Positions 1 to 9,003 of a stretch of DNA of 64,000 bases are shown in pieces (position 1 is the stretch's first letter; each line of letters begins with the position of its first letter). A program made the translations under genes and the position numbers. The notes under the pieces are model-generated. The model was not told where the DNA came from. It saw only the letters and a list, made by a program, of their open reading frames with translations, and ran no database searches. This DNA comes from Arachnopeziza araneosa (taxonomy: Eukaryota > Ascomycota > Leotiomycetes > Helotiales > Arachnopezizaceae), in assembly GCA_003988855.1 (NCBI GenBank), contig QYAI01000017.1:1-64000 (forward strand). The letters run 5' to 3'.

Positions 1-233
1 GGTCGCAATTTTGAGGGTGGACGTTTTGCTTGCGGGTGGACCTTTGCTTTCTCCGACCACCAGGGCCTGCCCGTGCGTGGAAGAGCACCGACTATTAGAG
101 ATCGCGACCAAGACGCGCTCGATGAATTTGCGCCTCAGACTCCCCACACTCAACGACAACACGTCACATCTACAAATCCATCACAATTACCTCTCCAATC
201 CCAACCTCTCACTCTACCAACCAACCAACAGCC

Positions 234-890
234 ATGTCAGCCTCACTCTTCCTCCGCCGCGCGCTCCCCCGCGCCCAACAAACCCGCTCCGTCGCCTCCT
301 TCGCAAAGATGACCATCGTAGGCCGGCTGGCCGACACGCCCGAGATCCACGCGACCAGCACGGGACAAGAGATCGTCAAGTACGCGGTGGGCACGAACAG
401 CGGACCGCGAGACAACCAGAAGACGAGCTGGTTCCGCGTGACGAGCTTCTCGCCCGAGGGCCCCGGCCGGGATTTTTTGGCGAGTCTGGATAAGGGGTAT
501 GTTGAGCTGTGTTTCTCTGCTGTTCTTCTCTGGAGGAGGGGGGAGGGGGAGGGGCAGGCGCGCGTGTGCATAGAGAAATGAGGCTGGAGACATAAATGGA
601 TGGATGCGGAAGCGCGCGGTTGAGAATGCGGCCTTGGGTGAGCGGTAAGAGAGAGCAAAGATGGCTAATGTGCGTTTATTATAGGACTCTGGTTTATGTC
701 GAGGGCGAGGCTTCTATGAGCTCCTACAACGATTCCGAGGGAAAACCGAAGACGAGTCTGAATCTTATTCAACGTATAGTCCTCATGGCGCTAAACTCGT
801 TCAGACGACTGACATACTGATACAGGAAGACTCGAGGTCCTCTCGCCGAAAAAGGTCAGCGGGGAAGGTCAATATGCTGGAAGTGCATAG
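234..890 (+). CDS. rim1: Mitochondrial single-stranded DNA-binding protein (Rim1-like SSB)
   Basis: Three exons are proposed: 234-496, 685-773 and 826-890, giving about 138 residues. The first ~25 residues are Arg/Ala/Ser-rich without acids, as in a mitochondrial presequence. They are followed by an OB-fold SSB core: MTIVGRLADTPEI, then a W-F-RV-SF strand, a TLVYVEGEASM strand, and LEVLSPKK near the end. Introns 497-684 and 774-825 have GT..AG ends, and joining them restores DKGTLVYVEG and LNLIQRRLEVL. The family binds ssDNA as a tetramer and maintains mtDNA replication. The length fits yeast Rim1 (about 135 aa). The ATG at 234 is the first in frame. Long 3' flanking DNA follows with no linked partner gene. 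What is seen is the splice structure and motifs; mitochondrial targeting is inferred. Confidence 0.9.
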
Positions 891-1689
891 GCGACCGTTG
901 ATGTTTGCTTGTATGTACGATTGTCTAGTGATACCTGTAGGATCGAATGGGTTTGATGATTAAGATTCAATGCGGAGTCGAGAAATATAATGGTTTTTGG
1001 AATGTTTGTTTGGCTGTACCAGGATTGGTAGGAGTTGTCTATACTAAAACAATACATCTCTTCTCTTATGTCATCATGTTTATTGTATAGATTTCAAACA
1101 CAGGCCTGATTTTCTTTTCTATGCTCAAGCACAATAACCCCCTCACAATTTCTTGTCCATATCTACTGCCTACGCCGTTTACGGTCACGAGCAATTATTA
1201 CAGGAAAGAAACAGCAGATAACCATGAAGGTCCCAGCCGATGACAAGAGAACCGAGGTTACGGAAGGAGGAGCATCAATCTGACTAAAAGATGTTAGGTA
1301 AGCTGTTCTTGAGCTTGACTGGAATGTGTAACTTACTGACTGTTTGTGGCATCGAGATTGTACCGGATTGTGCTGAGTTTAGGCAGTCGTCGTTGATGAC
1401 ATTTAACTGCTCGAGGGTTAGGTAGATAACTACATGTTAGTTAACCAGTCCCCTTCACTTCGTGTTAGCAACATGAAGCTTCACTTCTTGGCGGTCTTTG
1501 TGCCGTTTTTGAATGTCGTTGCTGTTGAGGGTGAGATCCAGAAGAACATTGCAGAGCAGTGGGAGAGGATTGTTATGCTGTAGTTGAGTCCTCGGCTGAG
1601 ATGAAGGTCCTGGATCGGCTTCAACCTATGGCTTGCTTGGAAAAGACATCAGAAGATCGAGAGAGATCAAGAGATGGCAGGATCAGCTT
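891..1689. other. Intergenic, 3' flank of rim1
   Basis: This AT-rich stretch holds only the 36-codon candidate at 1473-1583. The sequence around 900-1080 is probably rim1 3' UTR. I see no further coding signal or repeat. Confidence 0.5.
1473..1583 (+). CDS. Possible tiny secreted peptide ORF or broken gene start
   Basis: A 36-codon ORF begins with a convincing signal-peptide pattern: MKLHF, then a hydrophobic run AVFVPFLNVVAV, then a charged segment EIQKNIAEQWER. It ends at TAG 1581-1583. Nothing downstream could be joined to it by an obvious splice. It could be a short secreted peptide, the first exon of a decayed gene, or chance. No family is recognised. Confidence 0.25.
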   Translation: MKLHFLAVFVPFLNVVAVEGEIQKNIAEQWERIVML

Positions 1690-2514
1690 TTATAACCCAT
1701 TTTTGCTGAGTTCCAAAAGTGTGGCAGCTGCATCCATCTGCTCGGCTCTCTCTTTCTCAGACAATTGGTAATACCTGTTCAGCCAGTCATTATCTACTCC
1801 GTTAGCCCGCTTCTCAACAGGCGGAGTGGCTATCGGCCCTGAGCTCTCGTCGGTTATCGGGGACTCCTTGTTCACGTTGGGAGAGCTGGAACTGGAGGAG
1901 TTCGGGCTGGCCCTCGTCGTGCTATGGAGTCTGCCGTCCGCTTGACCAGCAGGAGCTGCTGCGCCGACTGGAGCTGCTGCGCCGACTGGAGCGGGCTGCT
2001 GTGAAGAGGAGCCATTCGCAGCGGCCTTCCACCGCTGTCTCCGCTCTCTCCGCCTAGAAGCCTCACCAGTCCTTCGAATCCGCCAGTGGCCTGGTCTGTC
2101 TCCCGGGACGAAATATTTCGACGAGTCTTTACTCGGAGCGAAAACGGCCCGCAGCGACTGGTCATCATCGGGCTTTCCCTGCTTCTTCAGTGCCGGGATC
2201 CACTCGATTGCTGTGTTAAAAATGCATTTTAAGGCCATGCAGGGCCCTTCTGGATTCTTTGCCAGAAGAATATAGGCAACCGACGCCCAGGATGGGAGCG
2301 TCTGGTTGTCGGAGTTGCCGTCGACCGGTGGACCAGCGACGACACCAGGAGCTGCCACGAGCGTGACGAAAGGACGGCCATATTCGCCAGCGTTAAGGCC
2401 AAAGTCCCCAAGGTGGCCCTTTTCGTAGATTGAAGGCCATTTCCCCGGCTCCTTCGGGGCGTTCTTCTTCTTGCCATTGTCGTCCCCCTGAACTGGCTCC
2501 GGCTCGGTCGACAT
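1690..2514 (-). CDS. Uncharacterised protein with forkhead-like winged-helix domain (copy A)
   Basis: An uninterrupted ORF of 274 residues starts at ATG 2514. Residues ~73-148 have the layout of a winged-helix/forkhead domain: a hydrophobic first helix after LPSW, a second helix (CIFNTAIEWIPAL), a recognition-helix-like DDQSLRAVF, and a wing strand ending PGHWRIRR. The same layout (P-W-x(n)-LL ... NQS-R-A ... W-I-L) recurs in the protein at 6179-7105, so the two look like diverged paralogues. The remainder is low complexity: a basic RRRERRQRWK patch that may be a nuclear signal, Ala/Pro repeats (PVGAAA), Ser-rich runs, and a short helical C-terminus. A DNA-binding role is inference from fold pattern only. 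The gene lies in AT-rich, gene-poor DNA, and five 37-bp repeats lie just upstream of its ATG. No intron is needed. Confidence 0.6.
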   Translation of the reverse strand: MSTEPEPVQGDDNGKKKNAPKEPGKWPSIYEKGHLGDFGLNAGEYGRPFVTLVAAPGVVAGPPVDGNSDNQTLPSWASVAYILLAKNPEGPCMALKCIFNTAIEWIPALKKQGKPDDDQSLRAVFAPSKDSSKYFVPGDRPGHWRIRRTGEASRRRERRQRWKAAANGSSSQQPAPVGAAAPVGAAAPAGQADGRLHSTTRASPNSSSSSSPNVNKESPITDESSGPIATPPVEKRANGVDNDWLNRYYQLSEKERAEQMDAAATLLELSKNGL

Positions 2515-2562
2515 GTTGAGTTGATTGTCGAGAGTAATTGTCGAGAATCAAAGAGATGGTGG

Positions 2563-2747
2563 GGTTGAATGTCGATATTGAAGAGCGACTTTGAGTATTG
2601 GCTGAATGTCGATTTTGATGATAGAGATTGAGGGTGGGTTAAATGTCGATATTGAAGAGCGAGTTTGAGTGTGGGTTGAATGTCGATATTGAAGAGCGAG
2701 TCTGAGTGTGGGCTGAATGTCGATGTGAATGATGGAGTTTGAATTTG
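2563..2747. repeat. Five tandem copies of a 37-bp direct repeat
   Basis: Units start at 2563, 2600, 2637, 2674 and 2711, each exactly 37 bp. They share the core GAATGTCGAT and end in a GAG-TTTGAG-rich tail. Copies 3 and 4 are nearly identical and copies 2 and 5 are more diverged. The array begins 49 bp upstream of the ATG of the minus-strand gene at 1690-2514, so it lies in that gene's 5' UTR or promoter. Single diverged copies of the core appear upstream of the genes at 3905-4480 and 6179-7105. Confidence 0.85.
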
Positions 2748-3904
2748 AGCTGAGTGTTGGTCGAGCTTTGTGCAGTCTGTCTGAAGAAAAACGGAAAGTC
2801 CAACTGGAGGAGCCTCTATTTATCCTACAACCAAACTGAGCTAAAGAGCACTACTTTTCGGACCAACATCACGAGAAATGTGCACGTAGGCTAGGACTTT
2901 TACACTCCCATCATCCAAAACTCAAGTCACAAGAAATGCCCAAAGCAGAGTTTTTGAAAAGCGCTAACGGTAGACAGTTCAAAACTATTGCCCATAGTCA
3001 CGAATCGAATCCTTGGCTCCAAACCTTGAGATACAAATTTCTGCGGAGCAAGCGAGCTGGACTCCTGAGATGAGTCGAAATGGTTGACTTCGGCTTGGTG
3101 CATGTTTGATTTGATTTCAATATGATGTCAGATGGCTATATTTGCCAGTGAAGTGCGCTTCATTATACAGCGTATGTAATGTCCCCGATGGAGGCCGAGA
3201 ATGAAGTGACTCATGGAATCTTGCAGGCCTTCTGTGTCGTACGTGTGTTGGGCGAGTCCTTTCTGAAAAGTGCACAAAATAGGGAAGTTCAGCTGTATAC
3301 TGAAAGCCAAAGCGAGGTGGTTTTATCTGCACAGTTCAGTGCTTTCAGGCTTTGAAAGCGTTTACTTAATGTGGGCAACAAAATGTCTCTTATCAAATTC
3401 TTGCATTTAGTTACAAGTCACTTTAGAAAAGTTCAAGTCAAGTTGCACTCTGCAGATTCACGTTTGTAAGAGAAGAGAAGATGTTTCAGGTGTTTCTTTC
3501 CTATCTGCATGAATTTCCTCCCGCTCAGCCAGCGCAATCCAAAGCACGAGGATGTCCATCCAATTCATTCGTATCTTCGTGACTTTATTTCTCCTAACGC
3601 TGCAGCCCAATTACAAGATTGTCAACAATCATGACCTGCTTTAAGTCTTCCATAGCATGTTCTGAAATTGAGTCAGCTTTAATCTTCATTGTCGATTAGC
3701 TATTACTTACTTTCTTACTGAGTTTCCTGTCTTGTTGTCTTACTCTGGCATGGGCAGTGAATACAAGAGAACAGTTGTTGACTTTAGTCGGCAGTGGACT
3801 GATATTACCGAGTTCTCGTACTTCTTCTCAAGGCGAGGTTTGGTGGTGGCGGAAAGAGGGAGCGTAGTTGGCGTCCTCACGTCTTTCGTCCCGAAGCGTA
3901 GCCT
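2748..3904. other. Intergenic, AT-rich
   Basis: This is upstream DNA of the gene ending at 2514. Short ORFs on both strands (for example 3117-3332 minus) overlap each other and show no family motif. I see no gene or clear repeat. Confidence 0.4.
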
Positions 3905-4480
3905 TCATGGCTTGCCATTGCCCAGGCCCTTCTGCCTCTTCGGTCTCGAGCTGGCAATGCTCTCTCCTCTGTTCTCGTCCTCCTGCTTCCGCTTCCTGGT
4001 GCCGCTGAGAGCACTGATACCTCTCAAGTCCTGGTTCCACCAACCCATACCTAGCTTCTGAACTAAATGGTGTGGGAGGCCGAGACGGTGGCTGGCAACA
4101 CTCTTATGGAATGGTCCTTGGTCGAGGTTGACACCCGATCCCACGACTCTTCCTTTCTCATCATACATCTTGTCTTGGAAGGTGTAATCCTTCGCTGTAT
4201 ACCCCATCCAGCTGTATTTGGCTTCCAAATCGTCGGTAATTCCAGCTTGCTGCTTCTCTGCTTTGGTAAGCTTTCGAGTATGGGAGGCTGGTGCCCGTGA
4301 AGGAGGAGGGACCGCGGCAACGGGAGGAGGGATGACGGCGACAGGAGGAGGTACGACGGCAATAGGAGGAGGGACAGCAGCAACAGGAGAAGATCCTAGG
4401 CCAGAATCAGTGCGAACGGCTTGTTGCAGGATCTCCTCTGGGCGTCTGCCATCGACTAGTAGTATGATTTTTGGAGCCAT
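3905..4480 (-). CDS. Uncharacterised lineage-specific protein with Pro/Val repeats
   Basis: The ORF has 191 residues with ATG at 4480. Order of parts: a short hydrophobic start (MAPKIILLVDGRRP), about 30 residues of degenerate pentad repeat of the VAAVPPP/VAVIPPP type, a Lys/Arg-rich link (TRKLTKAEKQQ), a possibly globular middle (~85-160) with WMGY, GPFH and GMGWWNQDL, and a basic tail with RKRKQEDE and RPKRQK that looks like a nuclear signal. No known domain is recognised. It lies between two winged-helix-like proteins on the same strand, and its 5' flank carries a diverged GAATGT(C/T)GATT element like theirs, so it may belong to the same local family neighbourhood. It could also be a truncated member; I cannot align it to them over the winged helix. 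Confidence 0.5.
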   Translation of the reverse strand: MAPKIILLVDGRRPEEILQQAVRTDSGLGSSPVAAVPPPIAVVPPPVAVIPPPVAAVPPPSRAPASHTRKLTKAEKQQAGITDDLEAKYSWMGYTAKDYTFQDKMYDEKGRVVGSGVNLDQGPFHKSVASHRLGLPHHLVQKLGMGWWNQDLRGISALSGTRKRKQEDENRGESIASSRPKRQKGLGNGKP

Positions 4481-6178
4481 TGTCCTCGTTCTAATATTGA
4501 TGGTCAGTGGTGATAGCTCGAGTTGATTGTTCAGGTTAGCTTACGAGATTGACCTGCGAGGTGCAAGTGGAATGATTGTAGGCGTGAGTGATAGAGAGAT
4601 GAGAAGTCGATTCAGTTGAATGTTGATTCCGACGTGGGAGAATAGCTTCGAACTCGAAGTTGAGAAGTTGTTAAGTCGCAGAGAATTGATGACGAGAAGT
4701 TGGAAGAGTCAGTTTGCGAGATTCATATGCGAATTGAAAGCCGGAGATTGTCGATGATCCAAAAATTGAACGAGGAAGAGAGCTCTTAAGTAGTAAAATG
4801 GGAGAGCTTCCTACCTAAATCATCTCGTCAGAAACCCTTCAAATTGAGCTAGAGAAAACCCCTTGCCAAGTTAAGGAAACAGTCAATTTAGTTCGTGCAT
4901 GAAATGGGAATCCGGAAAGAGGGAGATAGTCACGGATGACGCCTGGAAGGCTCCAAAAAATTGTACCGGACTGCGTTCTAAAGCAGCATATGCGGGTCAA
5001 ACCAGACGATTCAGGTAATTTTGGACGTCTTTTGGCATACTGGCTGTAAGAGTTTAGGATATGGGATAAGTGAGTCAATGCAATATGCTGCTAGCTCATA
5101 CTGAAGTTTGGTGACAAGATCTTAGATTCTGCTGTGAGGTGTACTAAAGAAAGAATCTGGGAATGGATACTGTTACTCTAGAGGCAGTGGAGTTGTTGAG
5201 AGGTTGATTCTTGAGTCGCTAGTCTTGTTTACATCTCAGTTGCATGTCATAGGACTCAAATCAATACACTTTTATTAGAATTTAGTATCCTGAACTTTAT
5301 GACATCAAGTATGTTTCATGGTAGGCTTTCCCCGGAGGGAGAGACTACTACCAAGCTAAGACAAGCCACAATAGAGCTTGAGCTTGGTATGACACCAGAG
5401 GCAAGGACCACAACTTATGTCGAGAAAAACACTAGACGGCAAGGTTTTGAGCGAGCCAAACTATAGCGTTATTACTTCTGCCGCTTCAAATCTCCTCGTC
5501 TGAGGTTGTGACTGTGGCTGCTCATAGCGTGAGAAAAGTCAATTGTCTTGAGCATCACTCTTTCCCGATTTGGATGATGACTAGATTGAAAAAACTTTGT
5601 TAGCGTCGTCACCACCTCAAGGTTTTTGGGTGATGCAATTTGCATGCGGACGAAGCTTAGAGAGCAACTTCGGAGGTATGAATCTAGTGATGTGATGACA
5701 GATGACATTCAGCGGGTCATCAGAGGATTGAAAGAGGAAAGGAGAGAAGATGAGAAAACGTCCGTCAACAAACAGAGAAGGAGTCGAGGATTGTAAGATG
5801 ATGTAAACTAATCATGTGTGAAGCAACAGAAGATAGTGAAGACTTTAAGCAAGGTCTAAAAAACACATTTCACACGTATTTACAGCATTATTACACATTG
5901 ACCTTGAATAAATGGAGGTTTCTCAAAAAGAATCTTGGGTATCTTAACAGAGAGTACGGCTAAACGCCAGTTTTCATTCAAACAGTTCCTTCTAACCCAA
6001 GCCTAATATTGATCACAATGCAAACCGAATTCCATACCATACCATACTCCAGGAAAGCCCAACTGCCTTTGACTATCCCTAACGATAAAAGTCCTATTTA
6101 CATGAGAAGGGAAGGTTCATTGGGGAAGAATTGTCTCCGAGGAATGAACTGGTGTGAGAAGGTGAGTGTGGTGAGGGA
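4481..6178. other. Intergenic, AT-rich
   Basis: A TTGAATGTTGATTCCGA element at about 4616-4632 resembles the 37-bp repeat core upstream of 2514. A 78-codon ORF at 5472-5708 (minus) is listed separately. I see nothing else in it. Confidence 0.4.
5472..5708 (-). CDS. Possible small hypothetical protein
   Basis: An ATG-initiated ORF of 78 codons has mixed composition and a basic C-terminus (LRRGDLKRQK). No motif, signal peptide or family is recognised. It lies on the same strand as the neighbouring unknown genes. Chance occurrence is quite possible. Confidence 0.2.
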   Translation of the reverse strand: MSSVITSLDSYLRSCSLSFVRMQIASPKNLEVVTTLTKFFQSSHHPNRERVMLKTIDFSHAMSSHSHNLRRGDLKRQK

Positions 6179-7105
6179 TCAAAGTAAGTATCCTACAAGG
6201 TTCCTACAGCCTGGCAAGCTACATGACCCTTGATGATTGAAGTCGATTGGGGCCAGTCTGAGGGAAGGACCTTGAGCTTCTATATATGTCAACGCAAGCT
6301 GGGCAATCGCTTGTAGGTTGTGGACATGTGCTGGTTGGGCAGGGACATTGTCATTGTCGGTCATATCCACATCATCAGCGTTGTACAAATCCACATTTTG
6401 ATTGTCGTCCATATCCTCTACTTTGACCTCTTTGGCCTCGTTGATCTCGGCTTGATTCCCAGGCTTGAGGATCCAGCGGCCGCCGACGTTTTTAAACCAC
6501 CCAAGTCTACGACCGTGAGTAAGAGCAGCGCGGCAAGACTGGTTATTAGTGGCATGTCCCTCACTTTTCAGTCCCGGGCACCAGTGTACCCCTAGTCGGT
6601 GCAATGTGCCGGCCTTCAGCCCTTGTGGTGGGCCTCGGACCAGGAGCTGGTAGATGACAAAGTTCCAAGCCGGAAGGCCATCTGGAAATTCTTGCGGCTT
6701 ACCAGAAGCAGGACGGTCTTCTTCCCTTTGGCCTTTCATCTTTTTCCGCCTTTCGGGGACCATACGAGCTATGCATTCAGGGGAGGGGCGGGCAGCGTTG
6801 TCACCATTGATGACGGTAAATTGTCCCTTCCTCCACCGGTTATGGTAGAGAGGGTAGGTGTCGTTTTTAGACAATGACGCCAAATGAAAATTTGGGTCAT
6901 CGAATTGGCGATTGATCGGTCCTTCGCAAGTGACGTAGTCATTCCCTAGTGGGTCCTGGGGACGGGGAGCAGTTGGGGCTGCTGCTGCTGGGGCTAGAGC
7001 TGGAGCTGGAGCTGCTTGGGTAGCAGCGACTAGTGTTCCATTGTTGGGAACACAGCTGGAGTTTGAGCTGCTGGCTGCAGCGTTGATTGGGGTCCAGCAA
7101 GCCAT
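6179..7105 (-). CDS. Uncharacterised protein with forkhead-like winged-helix domain (copy C)
   Basis: The ORF has 308 residues with ATG at 7105. Order of parts: an Ala/Pro-rich N-terminus (~20-50), a segment with YPLYHNRWRKGQF (~84-96), then a winged-helix-like block (~143-216) comprising LPAWNFVIYQLL, a second helix ending HWCPGLK, the recognition-helix-like NNQSCRAALTHGRRLGWF and the wing GGRWILKPG. In forkhead proteins the equivalent is an N-S-[IV]-R-H-x-L-S helix followed by a G-x-W-x-[LI] wing; here His is replaced, so the match is divergent. An acidic, Asn/Asp-rich stretch (~228-255) and a helical end follow. A 5' UTR intron is likely (donor GTAAGT at about 7179, acceptor just before the ATG). 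The last ~30 residues may read into an unrecognised intron. It is paralogous in layout to the protein at 1690-2514; function is unknown. Confidence 0.6.
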   Translation of the reverse strand: MACWTPINAAASSSNSSCVPNNGTLVAATQAAPAPALAPAAAAPTAPRPQDPLGNDYVTCEGPINRQFDDPNFHLASLSKNDTYPLYHNRWRKGQFTVINGDNAARPSPECIARMVPERRKKMKGQREEDRPASGKPQEFPDGLPAWNFVIYQLLVRGPPQGLKAGTLHRLGVHWCPGLKSEGHATNNQSCRAALTHGRRLGWFKNVGGRWILKPGNQAEINEAKEVKVEDMDDNQNVDLYNADDVDMTDNDNVPAQPAHVHNLQAIAQLALTYIEAQGPSLRLAPIDFNHQGSCSLPGCRNLVGYLL

Positions 7106-9003
7106 TTGAATGTCCGTAAATAAATTGACCTTTCAAGTACAAATCAGCGTTGGTATCGAGCGATTGTTGATTAAACTTACGGACAATGAGAGTTGTGTTA
7201 GATAGAATGTCGATTTTGGATTTGGAGATTGTGGTATGGGATAAAGTGCTGTATTGTGCTGGGAATGTCGAAGTGATCTTTGAACAATGTGGCTGATTGA
7301 AAACTGGAAATTTCACAGTTGGGAATCAGGTCTTTATAGGCGTTCAAACGACATGAATTATCGATAATGGGTTTCGACTATTACAGAAGTCTGTAAAATC
7401 ATCATGTAGAAAAATTCTTTGGAGCTCTGGTGAGATGTAGCTTCAGACTAGCTAAGGGAAGAGCCCAAATAAGGAATTTCTGATGTCACTATAGGGTAGC
7501 TTATGCTTGAAGAACAACACCATAGTGGTAGAATGACTTGAGACTAAAGTTTAGAGCGTTGGGATGAAATCCGGAGAAAAGCCTTCACTTCGTGGCTTTC
7601 AGAGAGGCAGTAGACTAGTTATGATAACTCATTTTGAGTTATTGAAGCTGGCCTTGAGACTCAAGATTTTCGATGACCTGTGGATCATGACTGATTGTGA
7701 ATCATAAGGCTCAGTACTTAGAAGAAGCAGAGGTGACTGAGAAGTATTTTTAATTATTAGGAGAGGAACTTCTCTTCTATCGTTGAGTTTAAGAATCAAC
7801 AAGAAGTTCTGATCAACAGAATTTTGAATCAACAAGTTCCCTCTTTATTTTGATTCCAAACATGTCCATATTCCTGCGAACTCCTCGAGATGCAAGAGGT
7901 TTTCAAACCCCTATCTCATCTCGGCTAAAGATCACAGCGTCATTCCGCCAACGGCACCATCCTAATTGAGTAATTCCTTGTTAGCATAGCGACGTCGACC
8001 ATGGTACCCTATGTTAGACTTGAAAAATGGAAAAGTGGGGTCTTTCCGGAGTGACTCGGAATCATTGCCGTGAATAAAAAATGACAAAAGGAGAAATGAT
8101 GAGATGTAGAGAAGGTGCATGTGAGATGAGACGGTGGTGAGCTTTGGAAATGTTGCTTCACAAGCTAGCAAGTTGCGGGTCAGAGTTTCTACTGGTAAAA
8201 GCTAGGAGAAGGGGTAGAAGAGTGACATCTGAGAGCGATAGAATAAGAGAGCAGCTATGCATACAAGGATAATAGAGGAATAATGACAGGATTTTTTAGT
8301 CATGCATCGTAGTACTAAAGCGACTACTGGTAAACACGAGTAAAAGAGTATAGGAAGTCTCCTACCATACCCTACACTTGAGCCTTGTTATTAGTCAAGA
8401 GGCACCACCTCGATAAAAATGAATGTCACGAAGATGGAAAACATGATCGTAAAGATAGACCACAACATACATGGCAAAGCATGTAACAAGTAAATGGCAA
8501 TAGATAATCGGCGCAATACAGTAGATGTTCAAATTGCAAGTATAAATCAAATACCAAGAGCGCAGCAAAAGCCCAATAACATTATTAATCCACGATGCCT
8601 CATGTTAAGTTGAGCCCTCATTCCTTTCTTAGCATGAACATGAGACCTTGTTGGCTGCTTGTAGCTAAGCGAATGAGAAAAGGGGGTCAGTCTTAGCACG
8701 TGATTCATGAGGTTAAAGAGAAAGCAAATGTAGCAGATAAGAAGAGAGAAGGGGAAAGTAGATGATTCGCGGCATGAATTCAGAGGATGAGTCTCGTTTG
8801 AAGGGATCACTAAGCCCAAAGAACTTTGGGAGGCGTAGAGTCTGGGATGACTGAGGTGTTCCACTCCTAGGTATACTCAACTTAAAGACCACAACTTCGA
8901 AATGAAGATAATGAGTATTTGCCGTTTTAGTCCAGCTCTTTTAAATCGCCATAGAATTTTCAGTTGCCAAGACATCGTGATCCATCGCTCTCTATCATAG
9001 TTA
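7106..9003. other. Intergenic, AT-rich
   Basis: Position 7201-7230 contains AGAATGTCGATTTTGGA, similar to unit 2 of the 37-bp repeat upstream of the gene ending at 2514. ORFs at 7962-8171 and 8547-8864 (minus) lack motifs and are not claimed as genes. The stretch is otherwise featureless. Confidence 0.4.

Noticed and set aside
2563..2747. CRISPR-like array
   Set aside because: The 37-bp units are directly abutting with no spacers and diverge from each other, and the genome is eukaryotic.
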